This document shows, one piece after another, positions 1 to 12,500 of a DNA stretch of 64,000 nucleotides. Origin of the DNA: Dreissena polymorpha (taxonomy: Eukaryota; Mollusca; Bivalvia; Myida; Dreissenidae). Both the position numbers and the translations under genes were made by a program. Numbering within the stretch: the first letter of the stretch is position 1; each line of letters begins with the position of its first letter. The notes under the pieces are model-generated. The model ran no database searches. It saw nothing but the letters and a program-made list of their open reading frames with translations, and was not told the DNA's origin. Where the stretch lies: positions 128,884,903 to 128,948,902 of the forward strand of contig NC_068357.1 of assembly GCF_020536995.1 (NCBI RefSeq), given 5' to 3'.

Positions 1-271
1 GCCCAATTACCAAACTATATTCATTGGAGGTCGGAGACGAAGCAGTGTCATTAATTTACTGATAATTGTTGTAGCGAAAGACAATAATCGTGCTAAGAAC
101 ATTTTTGTTTAAAAATGCATTTTCGTCCCTGATTTAATATTAATGTTAAATTATAATTATTTGTTTATTGCTTCGATATTTTAAGTGCATATTGTTGTAT
201 TTCTATGTGTTAATTCACAAGGTTGCATTCAAACGTAGTATTTTTAAATATTTTTTTTTTATATATAAAGA

Positions 272-420
272 TAATAAAAAATAAAAAATATTTACTGCCA
301 ACCGCTCTTTCGAGTATTATCGGCAGATATGCACACTGTCGAGTCCGTTTCCCAGATAGAACCAGTACTTGGTGTCTAAAGAGGAGATAATAAAACGCTC
401 CCCGAGTAGAATCGTACTTT
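272..420 (-). repeat. SINE-like repeat, minus copy
   Basis: The reverse complement matches, with scattered differences, the 3' part of the repeat at 664-865: a block with CGGGGAGCG, then CTCCTCT, then a tail reading GGCAGTAAATATTTT and an A/T-rich end. It looks like a 5'-truncated copy of the same short interspersed repeat in the opposite orientation. I infer a tRNA-derived SINE from the better plus-strand copy; this copy alone would not show that. Confidence 0.5.
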
Positions 421-663
421 ATAATAATACAGTTCATGCATAGCATCAATGAAAATATGGTTTCTTGTAAATTTTTTAAACTCAATTTTTTAAATTTTAC
501 AGATCAGTTGCTTAAACTTAAAGATGCTAAAGATGAACTTTAACTCAAAATCACCGGATAAAATATTTGTTTAAGTTGTGTTATGCATTAAAATGGTAGA
601 ATCTAGTTTCAAAGTTTCAACAAAAAATAAATAGTCAACATTTGTGTCTGAAAGTTTCAATTG

Positions 664-865
664 TCGCCGTGGTGTGTGGATGAGGTATCCGCCTAGCGAT
701 CGGGAGTTGGTGCCAACTCGGGGAGCGTTACATTAACTCCTCTAGAGACATCAAATAATGGTTCTTTCTAAGAAACGAAATCAAAAATGTCCATAACTGC
801 CGATACTAATCGACAGCGCGGTTGGCAGTAAATATTTTTATTTTATTTCATATTAATTTAAAAAA
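664..865 (+). repeat. tRNA-derived SINE-like repeat, plus copy
   Basis: The first ~60 bases (GTGGTGTGTGG, then CGCCTAGCGATCGGGAG, then a degenerate B-box-like stretch) resemble a Pol III tRNA-type promoter as found in SINE heads. The rest is shared with the inverted repeat at 272-420, and the end is A/T-rich. It is old: the B box no longer reads GGTTCRANNCC. Together with 272-420 it forms an inverted pair able to fold back over about 140 bp. Confidence 0.5.
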
Positions 866-889
866 AATAGATTTAAAAATATTGCGTTT

Positions 890-1045
890 TAATGCGACCT
901 AAAACAACGTTGCAGCAACAATAGGAAAAACGTCGCAGCAACGTTGGGAAAAACATCAAAACTTTCATATACACCATTGGTACACCAAACTGCAACGTTC
1001 GAATGCAACCTAAATACAACGTTGCAGCAACGTTGAATGCCCATT
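890..1045. repeat. CAACGTTG-rich repeat
   Basis: The palindromic word CAACGTTG and variants, often linked by CAG, recur about six times in roughly 150 bases (near 905, 933, 992 and 1017-1035). The spacing is irregular, so it is not a clean tandem array. It may be part of a larger interspersed repeat running into the gap. No coding potential is seen. Confidence 0.4.
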
Positions 1046-1182
1046 GGGTTAGCGTGCCAATATATTGGCGCTGTTTTATTCGTATAATGCAGGCTGTGTT
1101 TATATATGCGATGTGTTATTTTGCTATAAGTGGATTAATTTAAAGAAAGACGGTGTCGAAAGAAAGATTGATATTTGGCTTT

Positions 1183-1282
1183 NNNNNNNNNNNNNNNNNN
1201 NNNNNNNNNNNNNNNNNNNNNNNNNNNNNNNNNNNNNNNNNNNNNNNNNNNNNNNNNNNNNNNNNNNNNNNNNNNNNNNNNN
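1183..1282. other. Assembly gap (100 N)
   Basis: Exactly 100 unknown bases, the usual size for a gap of unknown length. Sequence to the left is not from the Penelope-like array; sequence to the right starts inside the endonuclease domain of array copy 1. The true array length and left border are therefore unknown. Confidence 0.99.
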
Positions 1283-3903
1283 AAAAAATAACAATAAATT
1301 TTATAACTTCATTTACCAGCACTTTAATAAACAGGTCATAGCGTAACTAAGATTTCAATTCACCTGTGGAGCAACTTATTTTTAAAATAGTACTTCAAGT
1401 CAGTGCAATTAAAAGCAAGGTGCATGTCAGAATTTGAATGGATTTAAACGTTTTGCAATCAGCTACCCACTTGGATTAAATGATAATATTCTAAATGTTG
1501 GAACAATTTCTAAAAATAAATCGATTAATCATTTCTCTGTTTAGTAAACGTCTAAGAAATAAACGTTCCACATGGCATTAGGAAAAATGGTAACTTAAGG
1601 CGTAATTTAAACGTTCTGCTTTCTTAAATGATTGCTACACAGTATTACAAAATGGGGGTAAACATAAATACTAAGTGCCACTTTGCTCTCTTTCTGTTTC
1701 TTCGTTGGCGCATATTGATAAGGAATGTAAACTTATTTACTTCAATCTGACCCTCTATATGAATGTGCTTGTATTATTGAATCTTTCACTGACTACTATC
1801 TTAAACCTTATTGAAAATGTACTTAACAAAATAGAAATCGTATCAAAATTGAGTTTGTGAACAAAGGTCTTGATTTAATTGACATTCCTAAATATTCAAT
1901 GATAAAAATGTCGTCGGTGATTCCCCCTTATTTCCGCAATACTGAATCACCACTTATTGCTACAAATATAGTAAACCTGTAAGAAGTATCGTTTTTAATT
2001 ATAATTCTATTTCCACAGATTTAAAGTAATAAAGATGTCCTACATTATGTGACTGTACTAGTTATAAATATATATATGGTCCAGTTGGACATGTTATACT
2101 GGGGACTTAATTTCATTCAAAAAATAAAAACCTTAGAAATTTGCTACGCAGAGGCCCTAAGTACAGACTGCCTATTCCTGTGATTTTGATGACTGCATAA
2201 GAATATCGTAACTTCCTTACATGATTATTGCACTAAATGGTTGCAGGAAGGAAAATGCTGAAATTACTGCACTCAATGATTGGAAAACAAAAAATATTTA
2301 GTATGGCCATGAATAAATATGTTTTTATGATACACATCCTTTGGCCCTACCACATTCACCTAAATTTAATAAACAAAATCTCTGTAAATTGCTGAAGACT
2401 TAAATCTAAATTCGTCTTAGTTCTGCTGATAAGGCTGCTAATAATGTTATCATAATATGACGAGTGTTTATGTTCAAACTCTATTCACAAGAACTTTCAC
2501 AAAAACACATAATTGGGTGAGTACAATAAGCTACCTAATGAAATTATTACCGACCATATTGCCAATGCATAAAAGTTAAATGTAATAGTCAATAGTTACT
2601 GACAAGAAATTGCCATCACTTTACTGGCTACCTAAATTACATAAGACGCCATATAAAAGTCGTTTTATCGCTAATTCAGTGTCTTGTACCACCAAACAAT
2701 TATCAGTGTATCTTACATCTGCATTGACTGCTATTAGATATCATATAGCTAAATTTTGTAATAAAGTTTATGAAATAGTAATATTAACCTATTTGGTCAA
2801 TAAAAAAACACCTTAGAAGTTATTGAAAATTGAAAATAAAAAAATATAAGGATGTGTCGCAGGTAAGTACTTATGATTTTCGACACTATATACAACGCTT
2901 CCTCACGCTGTAATAAAATCCAAACTGTTTCTTTGATTGAAAAAAACTTTTGCTAGAGAGAAAGTTTGTATCTAGCTTTAACACTAAAACAGCTTTTTTT
3001 ACTATCAGATATTAGATAATTACATCATTTGGACTGGTCTTGACTTTTGTGCAGCACTTACTTTTCTTTTGGATAACTTGTTTGTTGAATTTAATGGTAA
3101 AAGAATTTAAAAATTATTGGCGTTCCTATGGGTACTAATGTGCGCCACTTATAGCTGACCTTTTTTATATTGTTTATGAAAGCGAATTTATGTTAGAATT
3201 ATCTAAAACCAAGCAAGTAGATTGATTATTATTGTTTTTAACATTACTAGTAGGTACATTGATGACATACTTAATTTAGATAACCATTATTTGAACAATA
3301 TATTCACAAAATCTACCATTAAGAACTAGTCTTAATAGATCGTGTATATCCAATACAGACGCTGCGGTATTTAGACTACATTTAACTATTAATAATAATT
3401 TGATCAAAACTAGTTTTATACGACAAACGGACGATTTAACTTTGAAATGTGAATTTTCCGTTTCTAGATGGCAACATCCCTAAAGGACCATCCTATGGTA
3501 TTTACATTTCGCCAGTTGGTACGTTATGCCGAGCATGTTCGTGCTATTAAAAGATTTTAATGATCGTAATCTAATATTAACTAAAAAATTGCTAAAACAA
3601 GCTTTTTGTATACATAACTAAGAAATAAATTGCTAGATTTTACTCTAAGTATGGTTGATTTAATTTCAAATATATTGTTCTTTAAAATGGCATTTAAATA
3701 ATGGAATCTCCCATCCATCATTTACGGAGATGTTTTGAAGCGTGTCCGCAAATTAAAATATGTTAAACCAAATGTTCATATTAAAATTTTCAATTTAATT
3801 AACTTGTTTTTATCAAAAGGATACGATGTTATGTACTTAAAAACAGTGTTTGATGTGTTTTCGATTCACTATATCTTTCTTCCTTAAAATTTGGAATCAT
3901 TAG
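1283..3903 (+). pseudogene. Naiad endonuclease/RT reading frame, copy 1, broken as assembled
   Basis: Only short pieces stay open, for example 2610-2816, which holds the SLYWLPKLHKTPYKSRFIA block of the RT fingers. The IGVPMGTN-like block and the RT C-terminus can be recognised in changing frames up to the TAG at 3901-3903. The codon equivalent to the third in-frame TGA of copy 5 is still TGA (near 2458). Most breaks are one-base indels and may be sequencing error, so this should not be taken as a biological pseudogene without read support. Confidence 0.6.
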
Positions 3904-4984
3904 TGATATTATAGGCATTTTTCACTGTTGAATAAAAATGTGTCATTGTGTCGTATGAACAAATCTGCATGAATACACATTATAGGCATTTGTCACTGTT
4001 GAATAAAATTGTGTATTGTGTCGTATGAACAAATGCATGTAAACTACATTTGGACTCAAATCGTACATCAAATCATTTCTGTCTCAGTTGTCAAAACACC
4101 TATATACTGTTTGATTCCAATATGTCGCTTTAATGGAATATACCATTTGTATTCATTTGCTTCTTAATATTAAATCACGTAAACTGTGTTTTATTAGTAT
4201 ACAGCCCGATTAATATTTTATTTAGTACTGCCTTGGAATTTGTTCACGTCATTATGCCATTATGGATTTTGTGACGTCATACGACCGACTTTCCCAGTTG
4301 TAATCTACATGCATAGGTCATTGGGGGTATAACGTTCCATTTTATTTATATTTCTCTCTGATAGGCGTTTCTTGTTGATTTAATTATTTTTATTTGTTTA
4401 GCAGTCACATAAACACCAAGCTATGTAATATGAATTTTTACACCCATTATTGCTGCTTCTTCCTGTATTTGCGCGATGATTATCTGAGATATTAACTCTA
4501 TGATTCTACATTCTCAAATCTTTTAATAAAGAAGGATGTAGTTGACAATTGTTAATAGTTTTATTTGATCGTTCGTCAAAAAGTTGTAATTCTGTTACTC
4601 TTGTATCTTCAATGCAATTGAGTAATTAAATAGTAATTAAATGAATGCGTTTTAATTCCCTTTTATTATTGTTTAATTGAGTTACAATGCTATGACGTTA
4701 AATTTATTTACACTTGAATGTATTATGAATATTGCTGGCCAAGTGTGAGGTTGCGCGCTCTATAACAGGTTTAAACCCCCAATGCTTTGCATTGACCGTT
4801 CCAAGGCGGTGACCCAGCTTTATTCATATTTTGTGTTTATGTTGGTTTGTATTGTGCTGTATTGTGCTTGTTTTGTAACTGTTTGGGCAATCGGTCACTT
4901 GCCTTAAATAAAGGACCAACTAATTGTTTTTTAATGAAAAATTCAATACTGCTCCAGCAGCTGGAGTTTCACTTCTTTATATTG
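1283..4984 (+). mobile_element. Naiad-type Penelope-like element, array copy 1 (5' cut by gap)
   Basis: First visible unit of the head-to-tail array. It begins within the GIY-YIG domain just after the gap and runs to the family 3' end CTTCTTTATATTG. It is colinear with copies 3-5 but differs from them by dozens of one-base insertions and deletions, many in homopolymers, and is about 46 bases shorter than the matching part of copy 4. Substitutions are few compared with indels. That pattern fits unpolished long-read sequence near a contig end better than natural decay. Confidence 0.85.
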
Positions 4985-7900
4985 CAATGCACAACAGTTT
5001 GATGTGTGCTCTGCGTGGATGCAGTAGCGTGTATCCCCCGTACATATCTTCGATGTTGTTATATTTTCAGCTTCAGAGGCTGCAGTATCCGGTATTGTGT
5101 TTTTATTATTTTTTTTCAAGGAAACCTGTTTAAGACCTTTCTTATACTTAGATTCTATAACATTCTCTGTACTTATAAAGTAAACGTGTTATGTTCATCA
5201 ATTTGAGAGATATCATAGTTCTGCAGGTTATACTGAATTTTTACAGACCATTATCTGACAAGCTGCCTCTTACTCTTTATGTATGTTGACTTGGCAATGT
5301 GTATTAATGTGATTATAAGATTGGTGGTTTCGCCAAATAAATAACCTATGGACAGATTGATTACAAAAAACCCGAAAGTTGTTCTCTCACCATTGAGAAT
5401 TCCGATTACACGTATGTATTCATTTGCCGTTAATTATAGACAATTACTTTTTTCTAAACCTACAGTCAAATTAAGTTTATTCGAACATGCTTTCATTGGA
5501 GGTACAATGCGGCTGGGTTCTAGTTCGCAGCGTAATTTAGCTCCGTGTAATCGGTATCCTACAATAAATAAGTGCAACTCCAGGAAGTGTTTATGTTGCA
5601 AGTTTTTAAATATGTCCTCTTTTATTCTTTCAATCGGTTAATAACCGCAATTTCAGTAATATTAAATCCGATGTCTCATGAAATTCTATGCATTGGTTTA
5701 TGTTATTACTTGAAATGTACCCTGTTGTGGTGCGCAATACGTTGGGCAGACGGGGTAGATCACTTAAAACACGTTTTAGGGAACATTTTTTTCAAATTAA
5801 AATAACAATAAATTTTTAATAACTTCATTACCAGCACTTTAATAAAAACAGGTCATAGCGTAACTAATATTTCAATTCAACCTGTGGAGCAACTTATTTT
5901 TAATAATAGTACTTCAAGTCTAGTGCCAATTAAAAGCAAGGTGCATGTCAGAATTTGAATGGATTAAACGTTTGCAATTCAGCTTATCCCACTTGGATTA
6001 AATGATAATATTCTAAATGTTGGAACAATTTCTAAAATAAATCGATTAATTCATTTTCTCTGTTTAGTAAACGTCTAGGAAATAAACGTTTCACATGGCA
6101 TTAGGAAAAATGGTAACTTAAGGCGTAAATTTAAACGTCTGCTTTCTTTAAATGATTGCTACACAGTATTACAAAATGGGGGTAAACATAAATTACTAAG
6201 TGCACTTGGCTCTCTTTCTGTTTCTTCTTCGTTGGCGCATATTGATAAGGAATGTAAACTTATTTTACTTCAATCTGACCCTCTATATGAATGTGCTTTA
6301 TTATTGAATCTTTCACTGACTACTATCTTAAACCTTTTTATTGAAAATGTACTTAACAAAACTAGAAATCGTATCAAAATTGAGTTTTGTAACAAAGGTC
6401 TTGATTTAATTGACCTTCCTAAAATATTCAATGATAAAAATGTACGTCGGTTGATTCCCCCCTTATTTCCGCAATACTGAATCACCACTTATTTGCTACA
6501 AATATAGTAAACCTGTAAGAAGTATCGTTTTTTAATTATAATTCTATTTCCACAGATTTATAATGTAATAAGAAATTGTCCTACATTATGTGACTGTACT
6601 AGTTCTAAATATATATATGGTCCAGTTGGACATGTTATTACTGGGGACCTTAATTTCATTCAAAATAAAAACCTTAGAAATTTGCTACGCAGAAGGCCCT
6701 AAGTACAGACTGCCTATTCCTGTTGATTTTGATGACTGCATTAAGAATATCGTAACTTCCTTACATGATTATTGCACTAAATGGTGCAGGAAGGAAAATG
6801 CTGAAATTACTGCACTCAATGATTGGGAAAACAAAAATAGTTAGTATGGCCATGAATAAATATGTTTTATGATACACATCCTTTGGCCCTACCACATTCA
6901 CCTAAATTTAATAAACAAAATCTCTGTAAATTGCTTGAAGACTTAAAATCTAAATTCGTCTTAGTTCCTGCTGATAAGGCTGCTAATAATGTTATCATAA
7001 TATGACGAGTGTTTTATGTTCAAACTATTCACAAGAACTTTCACAAACTACATCATATTGTGAGTACAATAAGCTACCTAATGAAATTATTACCGACCAT
7101 ATTGCCCAATGCATAAAGTTAAATGTAATAGTCAATATTACTGACAAGAAATTGCCATCACTTTACTGGATACCTAAATTACATAAGACGCCATATAAAA
7201 GTCGTTTTATCGCTAATTCAGTGTCTTGTACCACCAAACAATTATCAGTGTATCTTACATCTGCATTGAGTGCTATTAGATATCATATAGCTAATTTTGT
7301 AATAAAGTTTATGAAAATAGTAATATTAACCTATTTTGGTCAATAAAAAACACCTTAGAAGTTATTGATAAAATTGAAAATAAAAAATATAAGGTGTCGC
7401 AGGTAAGTACTTATGATTTTTCGACACTATATACAACGCTTCCTCACGCTTTAATAAAATCCAAACTTGTTTCTTTGATTGAAAAAAACTTTTGCTAGAG
7501 AGAAATGTTTGTATCTAGCTTTAAACACTAAAACAGCTTTTTTTACTAATCAGATATTAGATAATTACATCATTTGGACTGGTCTTGACTTTTGTGCAGC
7601 ACTTACTTTTCTTTTGGATAACTTGTTTGTTGAATTTAATGGTAAAATATTTAAACAAATTATTGGCGTTCCTATGGGTACTAATTGTGCGCCACTTATA
7701 GCTGACCTTTTTTTATATTGTTATGAAAGCGAATTTATGTTAGAATTATCTAAAACCAAGCAAGTAGATTTGATAATTGTTTTAACCTTACTAGTAGGTA
7801 CATTGATGACATACTTAATTTAGATAATCCATTATTTGAACAATATATTCACAAAATCTACCCAAAAGAACTAGTCTTAAATAGATCGTGTATATCCAAT

Positions 7901-9558
7901 ACAGGACGCTGCGTATTTAGACTTACATTTAACTATTAATAATAATTTGATCAAAACTAGTTTATACGACAAACGGGACGATTTTAACTTTGAAATTGTG
8001 AATTTTCCGTTTCTAGATGGCAACATCCCTAAAGGACCTTCCTATGGTATTTACATTTCGCAGTTGGTACGTTATGCCAGAGCATGTTCGTGTATTAAAG
8101 ATTTTAATGATCGTAATCTAATATTAACTAAAAAATTGCTAAAACAAGGCTTTTTGTATCATAACTTAAGAAATAAATTTGCTAGATTTTACTCTAAGTA
8201 TGGTGATTTAATTTCAAAATATAATGTTTCTTTAAAATGGCATTTAAATAATGGAATCTCCCATCCATCATTTTACGGAGATGTTTTGAAGCGTGTCCGC
8301 AAATTAAAATATGTTAAACCAAATGTTCATATTAAACTTTTCAATTTAATTAACTTGTTTTTATCAAAAGGATACGATGCTTATGTACTTAAAAACACGT
8401 GTTTGATGGTTTTCGATTCACTATATCTTTCTTCCCTTAAAATTTGGAATCATTAGTGATATTATAGGCATTTTTCACTGTTGAATAAAATTGTGTCATT
8501 GTGTCGTATGAACAAATCTGCATGAATACTACAATATAGGCATTTGTCACTGTTGAATAAAATTGTGTCATTGTGTCGTATGAACAAATCTGCATGTAAA
8601 CTACATTTGGACTCAAATCGTACATCAAATCATTTCTGTCTTCAGTTGTCAAAACACCTATATACTGTTTGATTCCAATAATGTCGCTTTAATGGAATTA
8701 CCATTGTATTCATTTGCTTCTTAATATTAATCACGTAAACTTGTTTTATTAGTAATACAGCCCGATTAATATTTTTATTTAGTACTTGCCCTTGGAATTT
8801 GTTCACGTCATTATGCCATTATGGATTTTTGTGACGTCATACGACCGACTTTCCCAGTTGTAATCTACATGCATAGGTCATTGGGTTTATAACGTTCCAT
8901 TTTATTTATATTTTCTCTCTGATAGGCGTTTCTTGTTTGATTTAATTATTTTTAATTTGTTTAGCAGTCACATAAACAACCAAGCTATGTAATATGGAAT
9001 TTTTACACCCATTATTGCTGCTTCTTCCTGTATTTGCGCGATGATTATCTGAGATATTAACTCTATGATTCTACATTCTCAAATCTTTTCTATAAAGAAG
9101 GAATGTAGTTGACAATTGTTAATAGTTTTATTTGATCGTTCGTCAAAAAGTTGTAATTCTGTTACTCTTGTATCTTCAATGCAATTGAGTAATAGTAATT
9201 AAATAGTAATTAAATTGAATGCGTTTTAATTCCCTTTATTATTGTTTAATTTGAGTTACAATGCTATGACGTTAAATTTTATTTACACTTGAATGTATTA
9301 TGAATATTGCTGGGCCCAAGTGTGAGGTTGAGCGCTCTATAACCAGGTTTAAACCCCCAATGCTTTGCATTGACCGTTCCAAGGCGGTGACCCCAGCTTT
9401 ATTCATATTTTGTGTTTATGTTGGTTTGTATTGTGCTGTATTGTGCTGTTTTGTACTGTTTGGGCAATCGGTCACTTGCCTTAAATAAGGACCAACTAAT
9501 TGTTTTTAATGAAAATTCAATACTGCTCCAGCAGCTGGAGTTTCACTTCTTTATATTG
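4985..9558 (+). mobile_element. Naiad-type Penelope-like element, array copy 2
   Basis: Full-length unit of 4574 bases, directly abutting copy 1 (junction CTTTATATTG/CAATGC) and copy 3. Same layout as copy 5. Carries a moderate number of one-base indels, fewer than copy 1 and more than copy 3. Confidence 0.88.
5348..8456 (+). pseudogene. Naiad endonuclease/RT reading frame, copy 2, frameshifted as assembled
   Basis: Starts with the same ATG as the other copies (MDRLITKNPKVV) and ends at the same TAG after KIWNH. It is split into several open pieces, of which 7479-7823 (RT motif B, IGVPMGTNCAPLIADL) and 7947-8456 (RT C-terminal region) are the longest. Breaks are mostly one-base indels in or near homopolymers. 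The three TGA codons seen in copy 5 are present at equivalent places. True coding status cannot be judged until the consensus is checked. Confidence 0.65.
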
Positions 9559-12500
9559 CATTGCACAACAGTTTGATGTGTGCTGCGTGGATGCAGTAGC
9601 GTGTATCCCCCGTACATATCTTCGATGTTGTTATATTTTCAGCCTTCAGAGGCTGGTAGCGGTATTGTGTTTTTATTATTTTTTAAGAAACCTTGTTTAA
9701 GACCTTTCTTATACTTAGATTCTTATACATTCTCTGTACTTATAAAGTAAACGTGTATGTTCATCAATTGAGAGTTCTGCAGGTTATACTGAATTTTTAC
9801 AGACCATTATCTGACAAGCTGCCTCTTACTCTTTTATGTATGTTGACTTGGCAATGTGTATTAATGTGATTATAAGATTGGTGGTTTCGCCAAATAAATA
9901 ACCTATGGACAGATTGATTACAAAAAACCCGAAAGTTGTTCTCTCACCATTGAGAATTCCGATTACACGTAGTATTCATTTGCCGTTAAATTATAGACAA
10001 TTACTTTTTTCTAAACCTACAGTCAAATTAAGTTACTTCGAACATCTTTCATTGGAGGTACAATGCGGCCTGGGTTCTAGTTCGCAGCGTAATTTAGCTC
10101 CGTGTAATCGGTATCCTACAATAAATAAGTGCAACTCCAGGAAGTGTTTATGTTGCAAGTTTTTAAATATGTCCTCTTTTATTCTTTCATCGGTTAATAA
10201 CCGCAAATTTTCAGTTAATATTAAATCCGATGTCTCATGAAATTCTATGCATGTGGTTTATGTTATTACTTGAAATGTACCCTGTTTGTGGTGCGCAATA
10301 CGTTGGGCAGACGGGTAGATCACTTAAAACACGTTTTAGGGAACATTTTTTTAAAATTAAAAATAACAATAAATTTTATAACTTCATTTACCAGCACTTT
10401 AATAAAACAGGTCATAGCGTAACTAATATTTCAATTCAACCTGTGGAGCAACTTATTTTTAATAATAGTACTTCAAGTCAGTGCCAATTAAAAGCAAGGT
10501 GCATGTCAGAATTTGAATGGATTAAACGTTTGCAATCAGCTTACCCACTTGGATTAAATGATAATATTCTAAATGTTGGAACAATTTCTAAAAATAAATC
10601 GATTAATTCATTTTCTCTGTTTAGTAAACGTCTAGGAAATAAACGTTCACATGGCATTAGGAAAAATGGTAACTTAAGGCGTAAATTTAAACGTCTGCTT
10701 TCTTTAAATGATTGCTACACAGTATTACAAAATGGGGGTAAACATAAATTACTAAGTGCACTTTGCTCTCTTTCTGTTTCTTCGTTGGCGCATATTGATA
10801 AGGAATGTAAACTTATTTTACTTCAATCTGACCCTCTATATGAATGTGCTTGTATTATTGAATCTTTCACTGACTACTATCTTAAACCTTTTATTGAAAA
10901 TGTACTTAACAAAACTAGAAATCGTATCAAAATTGAGTTTTGTAACAAAGGTCTTGATTTAATTGACCTTCCTAAAATATTCAATGATAAAATGTACGTC
11001 GGTTGATTCCCCCTTATTTCCGCAATACTGAATCACCACTTATTTGCTACAAATATAGTAAACCTGTAAGAAGTATCGTTTTAATTATAATTCTATTTCC
11101 ACAGATTTAAATGTAATAAGAAATTGTCCTACATTATGTGACTGTACTAGTTCTAAATATATATATGGTCCAGTTGGACATGTTATTACTGGGGACCTTA
11201 ATTTCATTCAAAATAAAAACCTTAGAAATTTGCTACGCAGAGGCCCTAAGTACAGACTGCCTATTCCTGTTGATTTTGATGACTGCATTAAGAATATCGT
11301 AACTTCCTTACATGATTATTGCACTAAATGGTGCAGGAAGGAAAATGCTGAAATTACTGCACTCAATGATTGGAAAACAAAAATATTTAGTATGGCCATG
11401 AATAAAATATGTTTTTATGATACACATCCTTTGGCCCTACCACATTCACCTAAATTTAATAAACAAAATCTCTGTAAATTGCTTGAAGACTTAAAATCTA
11501 ATTCGTCTTAGTTCCTGCTGATAAGGCTGCTAATAATGTTATCATAATATGACGAGTGTTTTATGTTCAAACTATTTCACAAGAACTTTCACAAACTACA
11601 TCATATTGTGAGTACAATAAGCTACCTAATGAAATTATTACCGACCATATTGCCCAATGCATAAAGTTAAATGTAATAGTCAATATTACTGACAAGAAAT
11701 TGCCATCACTTTACTGGATACCTAAATTACATAAGACGCCATATAAAAGTCGTTTTATCGCTAATTCAGTGTCTTGTACCACCAAACAATTATCAGTGTA
11801 TCTTACATCTGCATTGAGTGCTATTAGATATCATATAGCTAAATTTTGTAATAAAGTTTATGAAAATAGTAATATTAACCTATTTTGGTCAATAAAAAAC
11901 ACCTTAGAAGTTATTGATAAAATTGAAAATAAAAAATATAAGGTGTCGCAGGTAAGTACTTATGATTTTTCGACACTATATACAACGCTTCCTCACGCTT
12001 TAATAAAATCCAAACTTGTTTCTTTGATTGAAAAAACTTTTGCTAGAGAGAAATGTTTGTATCTAGCTTTAAACACTAAAACAGCTTTTTTTACTAATCA
12101 GATATTAGATAATTACATCATTTGGACTGGTCTTGACTTTTGTGCAGCACTTACTTTTCTTTTGGATAACTTGTTTGTTGAATTTAATGGTAAAATATTT
12201 AAACAAATTATTGGCGTTCCTATGGGTACTAATTGTGCGCCACTTATAGCTGACCTTTTTTTATATTGTTATGAAAGCGAATTTATGTTAGAATTATCTA
12301 AAACCAAGCAAGTAGATTTGATTAATTGTTTTAACCTTACTAGTAGGTACATTGATGACATACTTAATTTAGATAATCCATTATTTGAACAATATATTCA
12401 CAAAATCTACCCAAAAGAACTAGTCTTAAATAGATCGTGTATATCCAATACAGACGCTGCGTATTTAGACTTACATTTAACTATTAATAATAATTTGATC

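Noticed and set aside
1140-1346. Frames running through the N gap
   Set aside because: They include unknown residues and exist only because N was read as open.
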